64,000 nt of DNA from Gnetum montanum (taxonomy: Eukaryota > Streptophyta > Gnetopsida > Gnetales > Gnetaceae), in assembly GCA_015680685.1 (NCBI GenBank), contig MNCI01017954.1, positions 186,958 to 250,957 on the forward strand, written 5' to 3'. The notes below the pieces were generated by a model. That model worked only from the letters and a program-made list of their open reading frames with translations. It searched no databases and was not told where the DNA came from. Made by a program: the position numbers and the translations under genes. Shown here in pieces: positions 13,001-25,000 of this stretch. Numbering within the stretch: position 1 is the stretch's first letter; the number at the start of each line of letters is the position of its first letter.

Positions 13001-16000
13001 GTTAGTTTCACTAAATGCCAAATTTTTGTATTCCTTAAGTTATTTTGGAAATTCCACATATATAGGTTTTTGAGGTTGAATTACCTCTACCATGAACATA
13101 GGTGCATCTTTCTTAAGTAAATTTTTGGCTTGTTTGATAGTTAATAGTTTTGAATCTTCTTTGCTGTTCCTACCCTGTTTAGAACCTTGGTTGTATCAAT
13201 GGGTGGTACTATTAAAACATAGGTTCCAACATGGGCGGTGTTGATGCGAAAATTTATGCCACAAAGGCAAACTAATGCACGACACCCGAAGGTGCATGAT
13301 TTTGTAAGGTCGTGCTTAGGGCACCTTGCTTATGGGCATAGCTAGCTTAGGAATAGTCGGTGGGCAAGAAAATGTGACTGATAATTTTAATAGAACATAA
13401 AATATAAAAGCAAAAATAAGCAGAGATATTAAAGATGAAATGCATACATTAAATTAAAACAATAGTAGTTAACATTTCATTACAACATAAATCTCAAAAT
13501 GGACATAAGGAAAACATTAAGAGGGAAAAAGGGATGTGGACGTAGCAGATTATTCATTGATCCATTTGCTTTGGTGGTTATCGGAAGGTGGATTCTGCAT
13601 CTCCTCTTGAAGATATTTGTGGTAAAATCGGATGGCCCGATTCAGCTGCTCGGTCCAACCCTCAAGCTCCCGCAAGTTGATGATTGTCACCTCCTTTCTG
13701 GCTGGGATGCTATCCCAACCCTTCTCCTAGTTTTTCTCGTGCTCAAACTCGAGGGTTAGCTTTTCAAGCCTCTTTACACAATCTCACCTTAATGGCTTCT
13801 TATTTTAGCTAGTTTGAGGCAGCAATTGGAGTAGGGCTAAGGCTATGGTGAGATAAGGGGGTGTAGGATGGGGAAGATAATGGAGATGGTACTGGAGAAG
13901 GGATGAGAGGAGGAAAGGAAGAAGAGGCCTTTTGCTGATTGTTGGCTGATGCTCTCCTTTTTGCCTAAGAAGGCCTTTTATAAGCCTTTCTCCTTCATCT
14001 CCTACCTCTCTTCCTTTTTTGGAAGGAAGAGGAACTGGCCATGTGTCTGCCCACTTGGCTGCTATGTATGATCTCCTTTGCGAAGTGTGGTGGAGTAGAG
14101 ATCTTCCAAATCTCCTTGGTGATTTGAATCTCCTTATTTTCTTCCATGCCTGCCACCTGTCAAGCAAAAATAAAGAAACTCAGAGTAAAATCATAAATTT
14201 TAATAAAAAGGGAGCTTTCTTTTTTTTGTAACACAAGAACAGCGACCAGGCTTTGAACTTTGAATTTTTTTTGTTATATTCTATATCCATCCACTATGTA
14301 ACTCCACTGGAACAGAGACACGTCTTTGTATGAATCTATCCGACTGAATCGGATTCACAGTTTCATACACGGATTGATCTGAAAAACAATTTGTTTCAAG
14401 CTTTGGACATCAATTGGCATGAACAAAATCTTCGGCAAAAACATAGCTTGTTCTGTCAACCAGCCAGACCTCCGGAGAAGTGGATGATGACGCAAAATCA
14501 GAAGGAGATTGCCCCATGATCAGTTGCTTGGAACAATAATCGGGAAGAACAGGGCATCTGCAGAGTAGATACGTGTGGGAATGACCCAGCCACTGATCGA
14601 TGCAGCTGCTGTGAAATACATGGCTACACACCATTAATTTTCTCACATTATCCTCTGATTTGAAGGAATGCAAGTACACTGCACACATTGCTTCTTCATT
14701 TTCATCTTGTTCTTCACATTCCTGTGACGTTATTTTTCTGCTGCTGCTCAAGTTCTTATATGAGAGCAGTGGCAGAGCCATCTTGATCATTTCCACACAG
14801 AAGGTTTTGTATTGGGAGGAACACAGGTCAGAATCCACATCCTTTCTGGGGAGAACTCCATTAATAGTTGCAGAGGCCCAGGAAAGCCCATGAAATGTAC
14901 AGCAAGCAGAATCAGTCTCTTGATATATGCTAGGGAGAAAAGCAGGTGCAGAAACAGCCTGGGCATCACCAGACCACCATAGAAAACCCCAGGGAATCCC
15001 ATTTTGAGGCAAAAACACAGACACCCACAAAAACCCACAAGCAAGATCTTCACAAGAAATTCAGATAGTCATACCCTTTATTGTCTGAGAGCTTTGAGCA
15101 GGCAGAGTGATGGCTAATACGCCATGCGTAATCAATAAGAGTCAGGCAAAAGAAACAGAGAGGCATCAAAACAGCAAAACCTTGATAGGTACACACTATC
15201 TTGCATCCACTTACAATCAGAGTATGATGAATGGCTAAAATCCTGTGTCTTGGTACGTGGAAAGTAAGAACATAAGAAAGCATATAAATGGTGCTGTCTT
15301 TGGTCTGAGGCCAAAATCCATACACAAATAATAAAACTAAGAAAATTCCATTGCAAATCATGAACCCACTAAACATCTGCCTCCCGTTGGATCTTTGCGT
15401 GCATCTTCTACCATTGATCCTTCCACTCCGCTCTCTCTTTGGCCCTTCCTTGTTCTATTGCAAGCGAGCAAGTCGCTTCCATCTGCTCTTGAAACCCCTC
15501 CTTTAGCATCGACCCTCTGCGCTTAGCCTCTTTGGAGGTCCTTGGTCGTTCATCTTGCCCAGCCCCGCGAGGTGCCACCCCTTAACCACCTGTTTCCCTT
15601 TGCACTGCCCTAAGGAATGGAGTTTCCTGCATCATCCTTCCTCTCCTTTGCTGATACACTAATCTTGGCTCCAACCACAAGTGTCTAGGAATCTTTGTCA
15701 ATTCTGCCCTCCATAGTGCTAGGATCACCCTCAAGTGATGCCCAGGCTGCTTCAGCTGTAGAGAGTCCATAAAATATCATGGCATATTAACCCAAATTCC
15801 ATGTCTTAGACATATCAGAAAGGCAAAATGCACCCCCAGAAGCTTGTGAGGGTAGCTTGATTGCACAAAAATGCGGTCCACCTAGCTCACCACACTTTGC
15901 CACACCATTGTTGATGCTACCTTGCAAATGTGTCTGCTACTCATCTTCAAAACCGCTCTATGGAAAAATTCAGCTGCCCATGCTTGATCATGGAGCAATG

Positions 16001-19000
16001 GGGCAATGCCCTCCCCCTCCGTCAGCATCCCCAACACTTTCGCCAATGTAGTGTTTGTCACCCTAATCCTATGGCCTCTAAACCGTGTTTTGTCCTTGAT
16101 CCAATTGTCATAGAACCCCTCTGTAGGTAGCCTTGGCTCTCCTTCAATTTGTTGAATCATCTCCCAAATCATGGTGTTTCTAGCAAACTTGGCAACAATA
16201 GGCTTGAAAATCAATCCTAGCCCCATATGTTCCACCTCTTTAGTCCATAGATGTAGCCTAGCTCTAGCCACCAAGTTTGGTGTCAGTAACCTTTGTTCAT
16301 AGAACACAAAATGATTACAACTCTTCTAGCTTGCCCATAGAACAGCAAGTGCCTTAGAATCATCATTGATTCTTATTGGTGGCCCAATCCTGGCCTCCCT
16401 CCACACTGCTCGCATAAACTTGCACTCATACATAAAATGTTGAATAGTCTTCGTGGTCGTAGAATAGAGAGGACATATGGTATTAATATTCAGGCCTAGC
16501 CCTCTCAATAAATCCCACATTGGTAGCACCTTATGCATGATGAGCCACTCGAAAGCCTTAAGCTTCTCGGGCAGCCTCCCCTTCCAAACATCGTTCCACC
16601 TTGCCTCTGGTGGATGCATAGCCTTAATCACCTCCGACGACTGTTCCCCCAACATCACATTTAGCCTCCATCTCTGCAACATGCTGACATATATTCTTCC
16701 ATAAGTATGAGCTCCCCGCTTCAGCCTCCCACTTGCAATACTTCTGTTGCAACAACCTAACCCACGACACATGCGCCTCCTCCTGTTCCAACATTCTATT
16801 GATGAGGCACTGTAGGCCTAGCTTGACTTTATCCTTGAAGGACAGGAGCCCGATTTCCCCCATCGCTCTCGGCCTTGCTATCAACTCCTAGCTCACCAAG
16901 TGGAGCTTCCTTTCACCCTTGCCCCCCAACCAGACAAATTGCTGTATGATCTAGTCAATCTTTTGAACAACCATTGCCGGTGGGACAACCATGGACGCAA
17001 CAAACCTGGTTGTTGCCACAAGCACCGTTGAAGCTAGCAACATCTTCCCTTTTTTTGTTAGAATTTATTAGTCTGATGAGTTGTCTTGGCTTGCAATCTG
17101 TCGATTAACCTCGTCCACATTCTCTTCAGTTGCCAATAAAAAATTGGCATCCCTAAATATGCATCTTGCAACCTGCCTGGCAAAATCCCCAGGAGTTGCA
17201 CAAGCTTTCCCCCCATCGGTGTTGCTGTATTAATCATATGGATTCTTTTGTTGATTTCTAGTTCTAGTTCACTATCCATCCTTTCCAGGGCCTTCTTGAG
17301 TGCCTCAGCTTGAGGAATGGCTGCTCGGGAAAAAATGATTGTATCGTCAACATAGTGGACAACAAGATAGTGAACATCGACAACGTTCAGCCCTTTCCCC
17401 TCTTTAGTCGAACAATATCCCTGCAACTTATCCATAACCAATAGGAACCGTAAAGGGGATAGTAGGTCACCTTGTTTGAGGCCTCTTTTTGTTCCGGGGC
17501 CTTGAAACCCCACAACCTTCTGTTAATGTCAAACAAGTATCTACTTGAGCTTTGCATCTAAATGCAAAGGGTTATAAACACAGGGTCAAAACCTTTTAGG
17601 AGCATAACCTCTTGTAGCGTAGCCCAACTCACAGTGTCATATGCTTTGGTTACGTCCAGCTTAACACACATCCTTGGAAATCCTGACCTTTGCAAAGAAT
17701 AAAGAATCTCTTGTAACATAAGGACTTGGTCCTACAGGAAACGACCTTTTTACAAACCCTGCCTGTTGTTCTCCCACTAGCTTCTACATTAGCAGCACCA
17801 GACAATGAACGATCATCTTGGAAAGCAACCTTAACAATGTATTACAAACATTGATGGGTTTGAGATGCACTTGCAAAGAAGGATTTGGCACCTTTGGCAG
17901 CAAAACAATTTGCAAGCAGTTGATCTCTTTGTGTACTTGTTGCCAATACAACATGCTATCAAAGGTATCTAGCAAATTAGCTTCCAAAATATCAGTAAAC
18001 GCTTGAAAAAATTCAATAGGCTACCCATCAGGCCCCAACACTTTGTTGGCCTACATTGACTTCATAGCAGCATCCATCTCCATTCTGGAGAAAGGCTGCA
18101 TCAAGCTTTGGTTCTCCACATCCGTCAAGACCCACCACACTAGAATAGAGATCTTCTCCATTACCCTTCCTCGCCCTATCTTCTCCTAGTACTCATGCAT
18201 GGCCTCCACCAGTCATGACCCTCTATTCGATCCCACCTCCGCCTCCTCTACAAACATGTGCTAGAACTTCTTCTTTGTTGCTATCCTACCTTTGGTTGTG
18301 GCAAAAAGGAAACGTGTATTCCGATCCCCCTCATGTAACCATGATACATGAGCCCATTGTTGCCAATAACCTTCTTCCTCTTTATCCAACTCATGTAGCT
18401 CTCCCAATAGTTCTCGTTCCACATTGTATAGGTTTGCGTTGTTTTCTTGAAGAGCTTGAACCTCCCGTAGACTTAGTAGCAAGCATGTCCTGTACAACCT
18501 GAAGTCGTACTTCTCTTTCGAGGCTTGAGCCCTTATCCATTGCATCAATAGTTTCAGCTCTCTTTTCATGAAATCTCTTAGTTCGTGGGCATTAGAATAC
18601 TCTTGCCAGATATCCTTCACCAACGGCCACAACCAAGTCTTCCTTAGCCATGTGTGCTCAAAGTGGAATGATCTCGAAGCCTGTCCTTGAACAACGTTGA
18701 GCTGACACAATGGATCTATGATCTGATGCTTGCCACTCCTTCCCTGTAACCTGAAAATCGAAGATTAGTAACAACCTCATGCTCACCCACACCTTATCAA
18801 TCTGTAACTGCACTCGATCTGAGCCTCGTCTTTGATTGCTCCAAGTAAACTAACAACCCTCAATATCCATGTCATGGTCCCTAATGAAATCTGCATACTA
18901 CGATCCTCCAGGTGAATTAGTACCATCTCCTGCCATTTTCTCCCATGGATACAACCTTTGGTTAAAATCCCCAATTAGTATCCATTTATCTTTTCCAGGG

Positions 19001-22000
19001 ATCACTTGTGCCACTTGCCTCAGCTCTTGTAACTAGGTCTCCTAGTTCTCAACCCCATACACGTTGGTTAGCCAAATGTTCTCCTTGACCACATGAACTG
19101 TTTGGCTCCACCAAGAAGCATCCACTAACTCGATCTGTAATCGTGAGAGGATAGCTAACTCTCTTGCATGACCCTTGCATGGGACCATTTGTAAGTTCCA
19201 TTCCTCCCACTGCAGTAGCTTCGACTTGGCCACTTGTAGTTTTGCATGACCCTTGCATGGGACCATTTGTAAGTTCCATTCCTCCCACTGCAGTAGCTTT
19301 GACTTGGCCACTTGTAGTTTTGTCTCCTACAGGCACAACACATCACATCCCTCATTCTGAACCATCATTTTCAAGGTATTTCGCTTGTACGGGGTGCCTT
19401 GTCCCTTGCAACTCCAAAACAAAATCTTCATGGGGAAATAGACATTTGTCTGTGGTACACCTCCTTTAGAGTCTTCTATACTCCCAAATCAATGTCAAAT
19501 TGTGTTAGCCTCCTCTTTCGCACTGTTGTGGCATCTGACCTTCCAACCTTACTCCCCATCGGATGATCCACCACCAACACTGGAACTAGCCTAGCCTTTC
19601 CATGCATTGACCCGATAGCATTATGAACCTTCGGACGGGAGGAACCTCGGCCCAAAGTAATCCAATCCCCCAGAGGAGGTAGCTCCACCTCTGTCATGGT
19701 CGGCTTTTGACCCAAAGGAGTGTAGGGGGACTACATGGCGGATCCATCCCCCTTGGCCTAGGCTGCACATCCTCCGAATGCTTTGCCTTGCCCTCCTTTG
19801 GCAAAATCGATGCCTTTGCTATTGGGTTTTGAGTTGTCAACCTTGGCCCGTGCTCACCACCATTGATAGTCTACCCAATGGCTAGCACTCTGGGAGCGGC
19901 CCCATTTGCTGGACCTGGAGGAGGCACTGCTACCTCCTTCACAATGTGTTCCTTCCATCCCACCAAGTTCCACCCACCCAGAGTTTGGGGTGGTGGCCCA
20001 TTTGGCTTGACCCAATAGTGCTTCGTCGATGCCCCTTCCCACAAATCATGCATGCCACTAGTGCTACCTCTTTTGGCATTGATTTTACAATTGGCAAATT
20101 TTTGAATTGAACCCTTATTCGCTCTTCCCCCAATGCCATGTTCAAAACCACCTTATTCATGTGGTTCTTGAACCCCAATGACCTCTAGACACAAAAATGG
20201 ACGTACCCCATTTTGTCCATTGAGGCAGCGAATGCATCGAACTTAATAAACTCTTTGAAAAGGCTTGCCAGCGACTTTAGAAAGCTAGGTGACTAGAACT
20301 CCAAGGGCAAATCCAAAATTCGGACCCAAATTGGTGCCTGATTAGAGAGATTTGCATCTTTGTGGGCCCTTGGCTTCCACAGTGCAAGAGCCAAGCCCTA
20401 GGCCCCGTAAAACTACAGTCCCCCCAGCAACACTTGCTCCCTGGCCTCTTCCATCTGAAAGAGAAACAACAGCCTCTCGTTAGCTAGACTCCACACCTGC
20501 ATAGTCTCCAAACCCTAGGTCGAATAGGCCTAGTGCTTGATGAGATCCATCCAAGGACTCTCACCCTTTGACACAAACTTGTCCATTAGGCTCAAACACA
20601 ACATCTTCATTTTCTCCTCCGGTGGACAACTAATCTTCAGGTGCATCATACCACCTTCTTGCGAACAAGCCTTGAAACCTTCTTCTTTGCTTGTCAACTC
20701 CATTGATCCTTCCACCTTCCCTTTTTCATTTCCTGCCGTGCCATGATCCGTTGCCCCCTTGCTCACCACGAACCCCCTGGTGCCCCTGCCAAGCTAGTCC
20801 AAGCCTAGTCTGTTGCCACCATCAACAGTTGCCTGCTCCGCATCCCCTGCTTTCCCGCTCATGTCGCTCATGTTCAAATTTGTCATAAATATATATATTA
20901 GTACATAATAATTATGATTGTTTTAGATAAAATGTAAACCCAATATTACATATCTTTAGAAATATGACTGAAGACATTTAATTCAAGGCTTCAAGGATTT
21001 TATTAAGAGACATAAATAGACCAAGGTACTATCTTGTAGCTCTTCAATACATACGTTAACAAATTTCATTATGAGATCCTTGGTGGTTTTAGTTAGAAAG
21101 AATCAAACCAATTATTATTATTATTATTATTAAAGGAAAGGGAGGAACTCTAGCTTTGTGCCATCGTTATGAACTCAATGGGTAATCACTATGAATCATG
21201 ATCGAGCATGAGAAAGAATGAACTTTGCATTCCAACAGTGGGATGCTATCTCAAATTCTTTCTAGCACATCATGAATTCCTCATATTGAGTTATCTCATT
21301 ACAATTTGGGATGGATCATCAAATTATGGAAATAACTCAAAATTATATGTCATTTTAAACAAACACAATCCAAAGGACAATGCCATGGCGTCAAGTCAAC
21401 TTCAAAGGTAGCGCCATAAAACAACATATAGATAATAGGTAATTTAATAAGATATGATTCTTATGACTTAGTCTCAAGGAACTCATTTTTAAATTTAGTT
21501 AATGAAGAAAAAAAGAATTACAGGGATTCCCACAATCTGCAAAGTACCCTTAATTAAAAAAACTAAGTCTTGAATTCAAACGTCTGTTAGGTTTACTTCT
21601 AAGGCATGCACTTATATGAATATAATCCCAAAGCTATATGCTATGCATGGTACTACAATAAAATATGATATAAATGCAATAAGATGAAATGCATTTTATT
21701 CAAGTATAGATGATATCTAATGCAGTCCACACACACACATTTATTTATAACTATAATCTATTAAATTACTTATCTACTAGATGTCCATGTTGAACACAAG
21801 AATAAAAATGTTTAAGGTGGAACATGTTGAAGTTTGTAGTGAACTTGTTGCCTTGGAGGTTGACTATCTTGTAAACATTAGGGGCTACAAGCTTTACGAC
21901 TTGGTATGGTCTTGATCACATGGGCGAGAACTTAGTTTGAGGACCTTTTTGCCCAGAATCTCTATCTCTTTTCAGGATTAGATCACCTATTTGAAAGGAT

Positions 22001-25000
22001 TTAGAGGCAAACTTTTTATCAAACCATCTTTTAATAATGGTTTGATGATTTGACAAGTTTTCCACTGCTTTTAAACGTTTAAGTTCATTATCCCAAAGAT
22101 CATAGGATCTAGCAACGAGACTTTCATTGGGATTTAGGTAATCTAGGAAGAACTCATAAGTAGGGATTTGCAAGTTGATGGGTAATATAGGTTTTTGACT
22201 ATACACTAGCTCATAAGGAGTGGTCTTAAGAGATTCGTTGTAACTAATATGATTTGCCCATACAGCCCATTTTACTTTTTCATGCCAAGATTTTGGGTTT
22301 TCATTAATCATCTTTTTAACTCCACTTAGAAGATTTTGGTAAGCCATTTCCTTGGGGGTAATATTCTATGATGCATTTGATTAGGATTTCATTATTCATA
22401 GCTCATTCAATGATTTCTACTGCGATGAAGGTAGGACCATTGTCAACCACTAGTGCATATGGATGTCCATATTGGGTTATGATAACTTCCTCAAGAAATT
22501 TAATAACTTCACGAGATGTAGCTCTTCTAGTTGGTTTGGCTTCTAGCTAACGTGTAATGTAGTCAGTTGCCATTAAAATAAATTTATGTTGGCTTGATGA
22601 TGGTGGATTGATGGCTTGGATAAAATCAAGAGCCCATTGTGCAAAAGGTCTTACTTCAATGATGGGTTGAAGAGGTGCTGAGCTTGTAGGGTCTCTTCCT
22701 TTGAACATTTGACATCGGATACAAGTTTTTGATATATTATAGGCATCGGTGGTCATAGTTGGCTAGTAATAACCAGCCTTTGTAATCTTGGGAGTTAAAG
22801 ATCAATAGTCTAAGTGTCCTTCATTATGTAAGCTTTTTACCACATTATTGGCTTCTTCTTTGTCTAAGCACCTAAGGAGGACTTCTTTAAAGTTCTTTTT
22901 GAAAAGATTACCATTAATCATGGTAAATTTAGAGCTTTTGGATATTAGTAGTTTACACTTGTACCTAGGTTGGTCTAAAGGACAACAATGAAAAGTTAAA
23001 TTATATTTGATATCTCTATACCAAGGGTCATTTAAGTGATTTGGTGCAAATGGAATTGATTTGTTATTTTCAAGTTGTAACACATGTATAGGTATGGGTT
23101 CAAGCTCAACTGGGACTTTGGGTTTTTCTAGGGTTGATGTTTGGGCTATCAGTTTAGTTAAATCAATTCCTTTTACTCGTTTTGCTACCTTCCATTGAAT
23201 GTCATATCCTTGCAACTTCATAATTCATTTGGCTTTTTCCTGAAGGATCTTGGAGCTTTGCTAGAGCAACAATAGCAAGATTTGGAACAATTATGATAAT
23301 CTTTGATCTTAAAAGGTAAAATCAAAACTTCTTTAAAGCTTTAATTACTGCATATAGTTGTTTTTCTACAGGAGAGTATCTTAACTCAGCATGTTTAAGT
23401 GGATTGGAAATATAAGCAATGGGGCGTTCTTCTTGATTAGCTATCTCTTGAGTTAAAATGGCAGTTGCTGTATGATCACTTGCAAAGGCGTATAGAAAGA
23501 AATCATTTTCATACCAAGGAGTGACTAAAATTGGGGCTTCAATCACAACTTCTATTATAGCTAAGAAAGCATTTTTGCGTTCAATGGTCTATATAATGTC
23601 CTCATCTTTCTTTAGCATTGTGTTAAGAGGTCTTACTAGTTTAGCAAACATAGGAATAAAATACTTGATAAAGTTAATCTTCCCAACAAAAGTTCCTAAA
23701 TCTTTCTTGGATAATGGATAAGGAATTTCTAAGATAGCATTAACATGTTCATGATCAATAGAAATACCTTTTCTTCTCACTATATGACCAAGGAATTTTC
23801 CACTTTGTACACCAAATATAGACTTCTTAGCATTTAATGTGACATCATATTTTCTACATCTCAAAAATATGTTTTTAAGATCTTGAATATGGGTTCCTCT
23901 ATTGCATGAAAAAATTGTTAAGTCATCTAAATAGATAACTATATTTTTCTTAACCATCCCTTCAAAAGTTTTATCCATGGCACGTTAAAAGGTTGATCCT
24001 GCATTTAATAATCCAAAAGGCATTTTGGCATATTGAAATGTTCCCCATTTGGTTACAAAGGCTGTTTTATGTTGATCTTTCTTATTCACAAGAATTTGGT
24101 TGTAACCTGAGTATCCATCTAAGAATGAGTACATTTGTGCACCATTTATTGCTTGAAGTAGCTCTTCCATAAGTGGAAGTGGATAATTCTCTTTAATGCA
24201 AGATGCATTAAGATTTCTAAAGTCAATGCACAATCGAATCTCTCCAAATTTCTTACGTACGTGGTATATTTGTTGGGTGGCTGAGATTTCGAAGTAGGAG
24301 GAGGCAGTTAAGGTTTGGCTTCAGGAGGTGGAGAGACAGGTGCATGAAGCTATGGCCTAGGAGCGGCATCTACAGGAGCTGCAAGAAGCCTTTAGAAGAT
24401 GTGTGTTGGAGGAAGAGGTCTGGACGTAGAGCCGAGAGGATCTGCATTGTGAGGCCTAGGAGAGAGCATAAAGAGAAAAGGCAGCTAAGGCCGAGAGGGC
24501 CAAAGTTGCTTGGGAAGAGGAGTAGTTACTGAAGTAGCAGCTTGTTGCTGACTTCGTGAGTAAATGTTGGTGGTTTTGGATTGGTCATTGTCCCTATGAA
24601 GTGATGGCGATTGGCTGTTACATCTCCTTAGCTGACCTTTGAAGGCATATTTGGAGGGTTTTTATGAGATTTCATCTAGACAAAGCTGGCTCTGCAAAGG
24701 CTTAACGATAGTAAGAACAAAATAATAAAGAATTCCAGGAAGCAGCTGGCTTTATTACTATTGAGAAGCTTAGGGACGTTTTGGACTTCCTACATAGGCA
24801 TGAGTGGGTTAATTGACCTTGTATCTCATGGTCAGCTACATGATTGTGTTCACGAGAATGGAGCATGGGTGCTTTGTTAGGATCATTGGTTTTTTATCAT
24901 TTGGTTTTGAATGTATTTGAGGAAAGGGTCCAAGGAGGGGCCAACTTTTGTGGGGAGGGCCGATGATTAATAGTTCTTGAATGTTTAAGTTTTCCTTTAT

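Larger units (their letters stand above)
10085..13240 (-). mobile_element. Ty3/Gypsy chromoviral remnant (Gypsy 1), pol only
   Basis: Minus strand, in order: reverse transcriptase (about 12.9-12.0 kb), RNase H (about 12.0-11.55 kb, interrupted by a SINE), integrase region (about 11.5-10.4 kb) and a degenerate chromodomain (about 10.4-10.1 kb; [18 protein letters not shown]). The chromodomain places it among chromoviruses. No LTRs, primer site or gag are seen. The 5' end fades near 13.24 kb and the 3' end abuts LINE A. Many stops and frameshifts are present. Confidence 0.85.
15395..20880 (-). mobile_element. LINE B, near full-length L1-type element, decayed
   Basis: Minus strand: ORF1 from ATG 20871 ([10 protein letters not shown]), ORF2 from ATG 19431, then endonuclease, reverse transcriptase (about 18.1-17.05 kb), zinc-binding zf-RVT (16.8-16.3 kb), an extra domain (16.3-15.8 kb) and coiled-coil or E-rich sequence to 15.39 kb. 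The typical 3' UTR and A tail are not seen, so the 3' end is probably missing. TAG stops replace many expected CAG codons. It lies antisense in THG1 intron 1. Confidence 0.87.
21830..24259 (-). mobile_element. Ty3/Gypsy remnant (Gypsy 2), pol
   Basis: Minus strand: reverse transcriptase (24.26-23.59 kb; [30 protein letters not shown], and catalytic YLDDLTIFS), RNase H (23.55-22.8 kb; [14 protein letters not shown]), integrase (22.76-22.35 kb; [21 protein letters not shown]) and integrase C-terminus (22.35-21.9 kb; [29 protein letters not shown]). The pieces are separated by stops. The N-terminal RT and protease are absent, cut at 24259 where a LINE fragment begins. Confidence 0.9.
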
